Positions 12,359-32,800 of a stretch of DNA of 64,000 nucleotides are shown here, in pieces (the first letter of the stretch is position 1; the number at the start of each line of letters is the position of its first letter). Below the pieces are notes generated by a model. It was not told where the DNA came from, ran no database searches, and saw nothing but the letters and a program-made list of their open reading frames with translations. Both the position numbers and the translations under genes were made by a program. The stretch covers positions 13,458,920 to 13,522,919 of the forward strand of contig NC_051129.1 in the NCBI RefSeq assembly GCF_014839805.1, given 5' to 3'. Source of the DNA: Manduca sexta (Eukaryota > Arthropoda > Insecta > Lepidoptera > Sphingidae).

Positions 12359-12497
12359 GGGAAATCCTGTTTCACAGACAAAATGAGATGTGTATTATCG
12401 CCTACTCACACAATTACAATAAGCAAATAAAAAAAATCTTATCAATTAATTACATATTGCAGGGGACATAATAAAAAACTTAATCTATCATCTAATA

Positions 12498-14378
12498 CTA
12501 TTTAACGAGTGGTCTAGTTTTCCGCTCCTCCTCACATGATGTTTCTCTGTACTTCTTCACCTCCTGCATATAAAGTGACCATGCATCTTTGGGGGTGTTA
12601 TCAACTGACTGCTCGTCAATGGCCTTAGCCTTCTTCACTAGGCCAGTTTTGAGAACACGCCCTCCTCGCCGTTTCCCGATAAATGGCAGTGCGGGCTTTT
12701 TAATATCTGGTTTTTTGTCTGTTTCTGCCTTCTTGGTCTCCTCTTGCATTTTCTTAAACATCTCTAAAAAGCTACCATCATTTTTAATGGGTATGGGAAT
12801 GGGTTTTTTCGAGGTAGAGGCTGTTTGTTGCGCGTCATCTGGTCGCGACAGAAGCTCTGCGAAGTTTGGTCCTTCTACTTCAGGAGGGTCACCATATTCT
12901 ACATCATCGGCTCTCGTGGTCTCTTCCGCACGCGGGGGCGGCTTCACCTCTTTCGGAGGACTCTTGGCCTCTCGACCCTTCTCCTCCTGCCTGCTTCTGT
13001 GCATTTTCCAGAACCTTTTACGATCAGCAACAGTGAACTGTCCGCGGCGATCGTCCTCGCTGGAGCCACTACGGCTGCGAGATCTACTGCTACGAGATTG
13101 AGATCGCGATTTGGAGCCTTTAGGGCTAATGGAACGTTTCGCTTTTCCTCTGGATTTTGAGCGACGCCGCGACCTCGATCTGCTGGAGCGACGTGGTGAG
13201 CGACTGTTAGACCGAGATCTATGCCTCGAAGTAGACTTTCTACTTTTGCGTTTACTCTGCGACCTGGATCGTCTGGATGAAGCGGATGAGCGAGATCCGC
13301 TGGAGGAATGTGACCGAGAGCGGTGACGACGCGACCGACGGGGTGAATACGAACCCGACTTGGAGCTGGACGTGGAAACACTTCTAGCGTAACACTTGGG
13401 CGGCGTCACAGAACTGTCCCGCATATTTCTAGGCGGCGTGTCAGACTTGCGATCCTTGTGTTTATAATTTTTAGGCGATCCGGCTCGCTCCGATTTCTTA
13501 TAAATCTTAGGAGGAGTTCCGGATTTGTCAAGGTTTTTATGGCTTCTAGGAGGAGTTGCTTGAATTTTTCTCTTTCTTGGTGATGGGTCTCTCTGATTTT
13601 TATCTCTTGCGGCGTCTTTGCTGGACCGAGCTTTACCACTTCTACCATCATCCTTGGGGGATTTGTCAGGGGGACCCAAACTCGGTGTTCGATTAGATCG
13701 AGATCTATTACGTGATCGCGAGCTTTTTATGGGTGGGGTCAGCGACCTGTCTCGCTCTCGACTGTCACTGAATTTTTTTCTGTAATGTCTCCGTGAATCT
13801 GAAGATTCTGACGACGCAGACTTCCTACGTCTCTTGTCCCTTTTAGGAGAACGAGAATACGATCGGGATCGCGAACTAGAGCGATCACTGGATGAATATT
13901 TCTTCCGTTTGGACGATCTGCTTCTGGACCGGCGATGGCGGCTGTCATCCTCGTAGCTACTGTCCCTCCGTCGTGAGTAGGCTCGGTTGCTCCTGTCGTA
14001 GGACACACTCCTGGACTTAGAACGGTAAGACTGGCGACGGTCATAACTGCGCGAACGCGCCGGCGAACGCATTCGCTCGCTGGCCTGGTGCGAATATTCA
14101 TAACCTTGATGTGCGGTGTAGGGTCGCGACGAGTCCTGGTACTTGCCGTAGTAGGTGTCAGGACGCTGCTGCTGGTAGTAAGAGGAGTCGTAGGAGTACC
14201 CATAACCATAGGCGCTGTAGTCATAGCCGGGCGGGTAGTGCGCGTAGCTGGCGCCGGTCCAGGGGTCGGTAGTGGGCGTGGGCTGCGGCGGCTGCGAGCC
14301 GCGCTGGCCCACGTACTCCGCCTCGACGCCTGGTGGACCGCCGTCCCAGGCAGCACCCGATCCGCGATACGAGGACAT
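12498..14378 (-). CDS. RS-rich protein with TRIR (C19orf43)-like C-terminus
   Basis: One uninterrupted frame of 626 aa. Residues 1-90 are Tyr/Gly/Pro-rich (YDYSAYGYGYSYDSSYYQQQ). About 95-440 is a dense Arg/Ser domain with SP/TPP motifs, as in splicing factors. About 440-480 contains GQFTVADRKRFWKMH. The last 100 residues carry NDGSFLEMFKKM, PFIGKRRGGRVLKTG, DAWSLYMQEVKKY and the terminal KTRPLVK. These blocks occur in the same order in human TRIR, described as a telomerase-RNA-interacting exoribonuclease, which lacks the long RS region. A nuclear RNA-processing role is inferred. The start at 14378 is the first Met of the frame. The gene is intronless in its coding part and head to head with E(z). 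Confidence 0.8.
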   Translation of the reverse strand: MSSYRGSGAAWDGGPPGVEAEYVGQRGSQPPQPTPTTDPWTGASYAHYPPGYDYSAYGYGYSYDSSYYQQQRPDTYYGKYQDSSRPYTAHQGYEYSHQASERMRSPARSRSYDRRQSYRSKSRSVSYDRSNRAYSRRRDSSYEDDSRHRRSRSRSSKRKKYSSSDRSSSRSRSYSRSPKRDKRRRKSASSESSDSRRHYRKKFSDSRERDRSLTPPIKSSRSRNRSRSNRTPSLGPPDKSPKDDGRSGKARSSKDAARDKNQRDPSPRKRKIQATPPRSHKNLDKSGTPPKIYKKSERAGSPKNYKHKDRKSDTPPRNMRDSSVTPPKCYARSVSTSSSKSGSYSPRRSRRHRSRSHSSSGSRSSASSRRSRSQSKRKSRKSTSRHRSRSNSRSPRRSSRSRSRRRSKSRGKAKRSISPKGSKSRSQSRSSRSRSRSGSSEDDRRGQFTVADRKRFWKMHRSRQEEKGREAKSPPKEVKPPPRAEETTRADDVEYGDPPEVEGPNFAELLSRPDDAQQTASTSKKPIPIPIKNDGSFLEMFKKMQEETKKAETDKKPDIKKPALPFIGKRRGGRVLKTGLVKKAKAIDEQSVDNTPKDAWSLYMQEVKKYRETSCEEERKTRPLVK

Positions 14379-15172
14379 ACTTTACCGAGTCCCCTCGCAT
14401 AACCTGCAGCAGTTTGTAGGTGCGCACACACCTACAAACAGAACAACTTCTCGGTGTAGAAAGCAGCTCTGTGAGCTCCGCTCAGGAGACATCCTCGTGT
14501 ATCTTACGTTCGTCGAGGTAAATAATTTTATGACGAGGATCAACAAATTACGTAATCCCAAGACGAGTACGCGTAAAATGTGACGGAAAAGCATGCGTTA
14601 CGAAATAAGCTTACAAAACAGTGCAAGAATTAAAAAAAATACCTTGTGTTTTATGCTCACCTTTTTTGTAAATACGCTGTTTCTCAAATTTTATTTCAAT
14701 AGAAAATGGCAGCGACACATTCGCTTCCTAATGCCCACAAACAATATAGAACCAGAGATATAGAACTGTAGATAAAAAATTGTCTTTGTGGATCGATTTG
14801 CGCATAGGTTAAAAATTCAAGGTCAATCTCATAAAATCAACATTTTGTTCACTGTGTACTTCTACCTATGATTTTTCAATGGTCATGATGGTCATGATAT
14901 GGTAAAGCGTTTCATAAAATAATCAATAATAAAATAAAAGTATATATGAAGACTTATCGATAATAATAGTCGAATAATCGTATTTAGTATGACATTTACT
15001 ATATTTTTACTCTGTGACTGTTGTAAAGTTTGCAATGCAAACCGGCCCGCGGGCTAAAAATTTTCTCTTGTTTGATTTGTGCTGTTTGGTATTTCTGTCT
15101 TTATTGAGTTTTATAAACCGTTATTTTCCATTATAATAACTGGTTATTATACTTGAGCGTATAAATTTGCTA
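14379..15172. promoter_or_regulatory. Divergent promoter region between the RS/TRIR-like gene and E(z)
   Basis: About 790 bp separate the two starts. The part nearest the minus-strand gene is GC-richer (5' UTR-like); the rest is AT-rich. No core element was assigned with confidence. Confidence 0.45.
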
Positions 15173-25133
<9,961 letters not shown>

Positions 25134-25800
25134 GAGCTATCCAAATAGCGGCACGGCCAGTCAACTAGTTTGACGGACTCTTAAGCACATGTTCTACATA
25201 ACATACTTGCTTATAACCACAGTGCAAAGGTTCATACAGTTTGACATCGCGTTATGTTAGCAAAAAGTATGATATTTTGAGTAGATCAGTATAGAGGTTA
25301 ATTCTCAGCAAAGTAACATTGGTAATTGATTCTAGACTCGTTAGGCCTTTTGTATAAGAGAGTCCATATATGTGGCGCAGTTATTTACTACCAAATAGCA
25401 CTCGAATTATAGTGTTGTATTCCAGGTCATCCTTTTTTACTGTCCAATAATGCTAATACTAGCATTGTTGTGTGCTCTGAGACCTGCTCTTGTATAGATA
25501 AAACTAGGTTACTCTGCTGTCTTGCCCTACTAAGACACAAGATATCTATGTATGTCTGACTGTATGAATCTTTATGGTGTGATAATTTGTTACAATAATA
25601 ATTGTGTAAGTACTGGAAAATTACTACCTCTAGGAAAAGCAATATTTTTGCAACTAAAGCCTTGTGATTATGGTTTCACGATATTGTGAATTTACTGCCA
25701 AATGAGTGCCCTTTTGCTTGTAGAATAAGGTTCAATGTAAGTTGTATGTACAGCTTTTAAAAACTTTTTAAATAATAAATTTTGTAAAGTGAACTGTAGT
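25134..25800 (+). other. E(z) 3' untranslated region
   Basis: Sequence from the stop codon to the AATAAA at 25774-25779. No other frame of interest was seen. Confidence 0.6.
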
Positions 25801-27243
25801 TTTAATTCGTTAATATACATAAATGTGTCATAAGAATTCTAAGGTCTGTATAATTTTTATCTCTTGCCCATGGCTTTGAAAATTTTTTGGTAAAAATATT
25901 TTGCTTTTATGATTGCTAGACAATTTTTTAATATTTATAATACAAAATTGTCTAGCACTCGTGAATAATGTAGCTTCCGATAAGCAAAAGAATTTTTAAA
26001 ATCGGTTCAGTAGTTTCAAAGATTGGCTAACAAACAAACTTTTTTTTATTGTATTAATATAAATAACAGCAAACATAGTACATACTAATATGCATTGAAA
26101 TATATGTACTACATACTAGATTTGGCGTTCCGAACATTCACTGTGTTCAACTAAATTGAACTGGAATTCATTCAAACTGACTTTAGTATGGTCAATATTG
26201 ACAGCTTGTGGTTGTGTACGGAGTGGCGCTCATGATATAACAACTCGAGTCTAAGTGTAAACCTGGATTTGAATATAAAATATTAGTCAAATAAGTAAAA
26301 TTATTTGTTGTTCAAGTACGTGACGTATAACGGTACATAGTTGAATGTAACGTACCGTACGTATAACGGTAATGTTTTGGTTGCCATTTTAGTTCAGATT
26401 TTGAAAAAATAGTTTTTATGGATGTTCATGTCTACAGAATATATGTCAATGCTAATATGCTTTTTCACTCTAGTATTTTTTAAATAAAAAATATTTTCAA
26501 AAGAATAATATATTAAAAACAAATCTAACAACATTATACATATACAAAAACCTAAACTAATGACACAGGTGACACAATTCAGAGATAAATACTGGAACAA
26601 AATATTGCTTACAACTTTAACAAAACTGGTCACTAAACAAAGTGAAAATATTGTCACATAATGTGTAACAACTAATAAGGTACCATAGTTCATAGTAAGC
26701 AGAGATGTTACATCCCAACTACGTATGTAAATACAGTCAAGCATAACACTAGCTCAACAAATTCAAAATGTCAAACTGCCTTTAAACTTTTTGTCTGTAC
26801 CAACAATCGATTTTCTTCATAAACATAAACTTTAAAGTTTACTTTAGTTTAGAACATGAATTAATGTTTAAAAGTGTTTTGTCTGAATTTGCTTAGCTAC
26901 ATTAGTGGCTAACTTTACATATAACAATCACCAAATGCATGACTTCAAATGGTCAACAGACAAACTCAATTCAGAATTCATAGTCTGGTACAAATAATAG
27001 AGCAAATACAATTCTGTAGATAAATTTATAAATTAATTGATGGCTTTATACTATTTTTTTATATGTAATTAAATTAATTATGTAATTTGTACAGCTTGCA
27101 ATAAACATATTACAATTAATATTGTAGAATATTAATATCACATCCCAAGGTACAAAAGTTATTATCATGTGATCAATGCATGTTATTGTTATGTATATAC
27201 ACACTTATAATAATTTGTCCTAACTATATAAAAAAAATAAAAA
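25801..27243. other. Intergenic, repeat-derived sequence, no gene
   Basis: Contains a perfect 13-bp inverted repeat (GCTAGACAATTTT at 25915-25927 and its complement at 25944-25956). It also contains AAAATCGGTTCAGTAGTTTC near 25998, a phrase common in lepidopteran repeats. No coding region was recognised. Confidence 0.4.
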
Positions 27244-27925
27244 AAAATTACGGAAAATTTAAAGTGGGGCGAACATATAATGTCAGTCACCAAAAAGGCG
27301 AATAGTCTTATTTATCTGGTTAAGAAAGCTTTTAGGCATTTGACCCCGGAAATGATGCTGAAAATCTATAAAACATTTATTCGACCAATTCTGGAGTATG
27401 CTTTTCAAGTGTGGAACCCATACTTTGTTAAGGATATTGAGCTATTGGAAAAAGTGCAACGTAATTTCACAAAGACGCCAAAGCTTCTGAAACACCGTCC
27501 ATATGAGGAGGCAGCCTTGAAGTATTGAAACTAACCACCCTAAAGGATTCGCCCAGGCACCCGTGGTGATCTCATTGAAACTTATAAAATATTAAATGGA
27601 CACTATGACATCCAGGGGTTCCATAACCTATTTAACCAAGACACCAATGTACGTCTCAGGGGCCATAACAAAAAACTAATCTCCACCATGTCCAATAACA
27701 AACCACATATGCATTTCTTGACGAACAGAGTAGTAAGAGCGTGGAACAACCTCCCACAGGATGTGGTTGCAGCAGAAAATGTGAACATGTTTAAAAATAA
27801 ACTTGACAAATATTTTACTGGGAAGTGAAACTGGAATTGAGAATTACAGGATACAGGCATATCAGTTAAATATACTGCCTGCCTGATAACAAACAATAAT
27901 AATAATAATAAATAATAATATATCA
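27244..27925 (+). mobile_element. 5'-truncated CR1/Jockey-type LINE, 3' end
   Basis: The frame 27247-27528 gives the C-terminal end of a non-LTR reverse transcriptase (ANSLIYLVKKAFRHLTPEMM, FIRPILEYAFQVWNPYF). It breaks after PYEEAALKY and resumes in another frame with DLIETYKILNGHYDI, then WNNLPQDVV and FKNKLDKYF. The copy ends in an (AAT/AATA)n tail at 27895-27920, as CR1-like LINEs do. It is truncated and frame-shifted, so dead. Confidence 0.85.
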
Positions 27926-27966
27926 CATATAAGGAATATTGACAATATTTTCACTGTAAGTATTCA

Positions 27967-29039
27967 CTAGTCACAAGAACCGTCGAGCCATCCGTCCTTC
28001 CATCGTTCATGCACTTTGCTGCAGTCAAACACTGGCTTCCCAAGCTTTATGTTGACGGTGTTATGTCTTTCACACAGCCATTTTGCTAATTTGTCTCTTG
28101 ATTCTGTCTTTGGTGGATGCTTCTTTTATGCTATAAAAACAAACACATTATTACAATATATACGTTTATGATATAGTAGTAACACTAAGTACATATAATC
28201 TTTTTTATTATGAAATTTGTGGAAGTTATGAAATTGACATATAATACATTTTAAAATAATACTTGTTATACTTGTAACTTGTTGTCTTGTTGCTTTACGA
28301 CAAACATGAAAACTAATAATTCACAAAAATATTTACTTAAATTCTTTCATATTTTACATACTATACATAAATATTTAGTATCTGCATGTTTATTTATAAT
28401 TGATTTCAAATTGCTTATGTAAAGTTATTTATGATATACATACTCCTCTTGGAAGTCCAAAGCACATGGCTCACAAGGATAGAACTGTGCAAATATGTTG
28501 AAGAACTTAGACATGCTCTCTGACTGTGCTTTACTTGGCTTCTCAGGGTAATACGACGCCATAGAGTGTAGGAAACCCCACGTCGCCTTGCCCAGCTCAT
28601 CCTTGTCGAGAGGACAGTCTTTGGGTTTTGGTGGTGACTATAACAAAATTTTAAGAATATTTATGAATGTGAAAAAAAAAATCTTTTATTATTTTTAGCG
28701 AATCACGTAATTACTCAATATTCGGACTCCATTTGTCTTGGAGGGAATGATGTTCATAAAGTTATAGAAAATTACTAGAATCCCTCAATTAATCTCACTA
28801 ATTTAGGTGTCACTAGAATATTGTAATCTTTCAACCGATTTCATCACACACAAATCGGATAATTGATTTATTTCAGTCAAATAACAAGCAGATACTGCTA
28901 GAAACTAGATTATGAAACATAACCTCACCTGTTTTGTCGGCGCCGTGAAGGTCACTCTGTTTTGCTTTTTCGCCCAGCTCTTGAAATCGGAGCACGCCCT
29001 ACAAGGCTTGTCCTCCTCTTCCACTCCGTGCGAAGGCAT
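27967..29039 (-). CDS. Alr: FAD-linked sulfhydryl oxidase ALR (GFER/Erv1)
   Basis: Exons are 28929-29039, 28444-28637 and 27967-28130, giving about 155 aa. Distal CRAC (residues 13-16) shuttles electrons to the FAD-adjacent catalytic CEPC (about 92-95, in [14 protein letters not shown]). The family blocks [41 protein letters not shown] and the terminal DGWLDGSCD are present. ALR reoxidises MIA40 in the mitochondrial intermembrane space, passing electrons to cytochrome c, and so drives import of twin-CX9C proteins such as COX6B. The three exons sum to 469 nt, one too many. The excess is in the A run of exon 3 (plus-strand TTTT at 28124-28127); with three A's the frame reads [10 protein letters not shown] without a break. 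The start [13 protein letters not shown] is the only Met before the distal motif. Confidence 0.88.
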
Positions 29040-29449
29040 ATTCACTAGTATCTATCAATACTGTTCCCATGAAACTAAATATTTGTATTGTGCAATAAGC
29101 GGACTGTACCTCTCTTCATTGCGACATAACCACAACAGTTGTAATGTTTTATAGAATTCTAAAACGGTGAGTTAAATAATCAGATGACTGTACGAGTTTT
29201 TAATTATTTATCAAATTATTAATTATTTTTCATTTGGACTTCTAGCCTATTTCAATACAAAAGTCAAAATGACAAGCTATCAGTTGTCACGTGACAGTAC
29301 TACACTGTGTGTTGCAAGCATTAATATATATTAAAGTAAAAACCTTAAAATGTTGTGAATTTAAGCCTATTTACTGTTATATTTTATTGGGCAGCTAGTT
29401 ATAATGTAATAATAACTACTGGTTGCCCTAATTATAAATAAATAAATAA

Positions 29450-29649
29450 CGACGCTTGAAAGGCATCTAAGAGACAAATACAACGAAAATGAATTATATA
29501 AATATTATGCATCGCCATTTTTTACTGCGATATTTTATCTAGGTTTTGTAGTTCTAGGACAATTTTAATAACATTAAACTTTATCTTTAAAGCACTCTAC
29601 TCAAAAATTTACTGATTGTCGCTTAGATATGATTGCCTTTCAAGCGTCG
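29450..29649. mobile_element. 200-bp MITE-like element
   Basis: A perfect 16-bp inverted repeat, CGACGCTTGAAAGGCA at 29450-29465 and its complement at 29634-29649, bounds a non-coding AT-rich core. Weaker complementarity extends inward. Flanks are ATAAATA-like on both sides, so the target duplication is unclear. It lies between ALR and NUBP1. Confidence 0.7.
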
Positions 29650-29754
29650 ATAAATATTATAATATGCAGCTAGCGGGGATCATCACGGCAGCAGAAAAAC
29701 CACAATAAGTACAAAGGGTTCTTTAAACTAAATTTATTATTAATAATATACAAA

Positions 29755-29888
29755 TTTATTCAGCGTCTATGCTTAAGTATCTTCTTAAGTTTATATTTTA
29801 ATTGTTAGATAATACATCAAAAATATACACAAACTTGCTGTAACATTTACGACTAGGTCATTATAAATATACAACTTTAATACGTTGT
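29755..29888 (-). other. NUBP1 3' untranslated region with polyadenylation signal
   Basis: AATAAA on the minus strand at 29755-29760 follows the stop codon at 29889-29891 by about 130 bp. Confidence 0.5.
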
Positions 29889-32800
29889 TCACGCTGAAGG
29901 CACTGATGAAGCATTATCACTGCCGGGATTTTTCTCACATATCGCCACAATTTCTGTAACAAAAATATTAAAAGTAAACTGTGACATTCAAACAAGCCGG
30001 AAATCATTTGCATAAGATTGTAAACGAGCATCCCGGCTTTTAATTTTGGTTCCACATTCGCCTGCAATGCCGGAAACATCAGAAATATGTGCCTGAAGTC
30101 TTATCAGATTAGAAAGGTTTTTACAATAGATTCCCTAGCAAAATCATTGAGCGCACTAAAACCAATCACCTTGGATCATCCTGGTTAAACCACGTCAAAA
30201 GTATACCATGGGTTGTACCGAATATTTATAACTTACTGTCTAATATGTCGTTTAGAGCAAGGACAGCTGGCGAGTTGGGCAGCTCCTGTAAGAAGTCCCG
30301 TCCGTCGTCGCAGCAGCGTGCCAGCAGAGGGTCCAGCGGGAGGCTGCCCAGCAGGGGCACGTCCAGATCTGAACACATCTGCGACGCACCGCCTGTCGTA
30401 GCCGGGAATATCTCACTACGGGTCTGTGGAGAGACATAATAATATGGTAGTTAGTATTTTAATGGTCTTGTCATTGATGGTGTTGCAACAATTCTGCTAA
30501 TGTCAAGTATCTTGATATGAATATAAAATCATGATGATGATGATGAATATTAACATCAGATAATAATGGAGCCACAATCTGACAATTTTATGTATTAAAA
30601 CAAAATCGGTTTTTCGAAATTCGCGTAGGTGATAGTTCGTATTCTATGATATATAAAATATTAAATCCTATCTATAAATTATAATAATCAGTTTCATAGG
30701 ATGAACGTCAAATAGATTATAATCGGGTTTGTAGCGGGGTAAAGGTTGACGCCATTGTAGAGGAACAGATGGTTGCATTCCTCAGTTAATCACTTTCTCA
30801 GTGTTAATGCAATGCTGGTTTAAGAATATTTCAAGTTTGTGTATTAAGATTCGTCAATTGCAATTTTAACAAAATCAAACTTTATTCACCTCTTATTTAA
30901 ATTATGTGCTTTATTCCCATCCCCTGTAACACTGACCTTACAATTAGGGCAGACGAAGAGCGACATGTTCTCGACAACGCCGAGCACTGTGAGGTGGAGT
31001 TTGTTGCAGAACTGTATTTCCTTGCGCACGTCGAGGAGCGCCACCTCCTGCGGCGTGGTCACCACCACCGCGCCCGACAGCCCCGCCCCCAACAGGTACT
31101 GCACCGCCGACAGGTGCTCGTCCGATGTACCTAATTGACAAGCGATTAATTCACATACAGGCGTGTTTACCTTATCTTTTAACAGTATTTTTTATTAGTG
31201 TGCATTGTTTTAAAAAGGGAGTTACCAGTTTTTCAAAATTAAACGACGATATTAATTATCAACTGTTCGAGAACTTTCAGAATTTGCAATTAGAAGGTAG
31301 AATAAAGACGAAATTAGGAGGTATGTGACCCCCTTTACTTCATCAAATAAATCCCAAATAATTATATGCAACAACCAGCAGACAATATATTATAAATCAA
31401 ACTGCATACTTGATTTACAACTTTTCAATTGAATTTATTCATATTTACCAGGCGGTGTATCGACGAGTAAGTAGTCCAATTGTCCCCAGTCCACTTCACT
31501 CAGGAATTGTTTTATCATACCTGAAAATACATACAATTTATTTTTATTAAAGAAAGTTATTTTTGAATTGGCAACATTAATTCGAGAGCTAGTACATCTG
31601 AAAAATAACTAGTATCGAGTAAGGTGACACGCAAAATAAAACTATAGTGTAAGGTTTTTAAAAGTTACCTTTTTTAATTAACAAATATAGGTAGATTTGG
31701 TATTTATTAAAACATGCATGCATAACAACATCCACATTGTAAACAAATTACCCTACTTACCATCCGGTTCGGTGTTGCCATGTTAGCGAGCCACAATAAA
31801 AGAAGAATTAATGTCATTATAATTATATAAAAACAGTACTAATACAAAGTTAAGACCTCATAATAGTATCTTATTTTGTGGAAATAAAATAATACACAGA
31901 ATTTTTAATTCTCAGCATCCAGACCAGAGTCTAGATACAAATATTTTTGTATTCGGTGCGAACTAGAAAGCTCCTGTCACATTTAGCATTCCTTATGTAC
32001 ATTGTAGCTTACCATTCTTCTTGGGTCCTCTCCATATAACGGCGTCATCAGGACTGCCCAGTAGGAAACCGATGGACATCAACGAAAGGTTGTCTGTTAC
32101 ATACTGAAACAAATAATTTGAAGCTTTTTCAACTCATAACAGTTTTGATACTTTAATAGAGTACTATTTTTTTTACATCGGATAAATGCACGAAGTTTTG
32201 AGGAACTTACTTGATTTTTGTCGATAAATGTCCCACAGTTATTAGTTTGATTATCAGCGTCATGTCAGTCCTAACTTGTTCACGGTGAGGTGTTTATGAA
32301 AAGCTAAAGGTAGACATTTCAACTACTAACAATAAAATTAGTTTATCGTTTTATGTCGACTCTATTATCCTAGGACCTAAATTTTACTCCTATTGTAGTA
32401 GTTATTAGTGTGGTACTAGTATAATGTACTGACCACTGGCGACCACCCGGAGCCGGAGTTGTGCACCTGCTCCCCGCGGACGCCCAGCACTCGCGGCTGG
32501 CTCGGACCGCAGATGTCCGCGTCCAGGATACCCACCTGCGAAGCGAAAAGGTATAGTACATAATATTATCGATTCAGTTAATGATGAGCTACAACATTAA
32601 CAGAACGTTGTAAGTTGTATGTTTATAAAAAATAAATGTATGTGCTTATTTAATCGTATTTAATGTACAACTGTTTGTTTTTCCTCAATCAAATAAAAAA
32701 AGGACACAAACTCAGTTGGGATGCGCATTATGTATGGAATTTGTGTCGCGCATCCTGAATGATATATTTTATGTTCGAGTGAAAGACATTAACCATGCGT

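Noticed and set aside
12589..13326. Long plus-strand frames opposite the RS-rich gene
   Set aside because: They mirror the repetitive Arg/Ser codons of the minus-strand gene and show no domain of their own.
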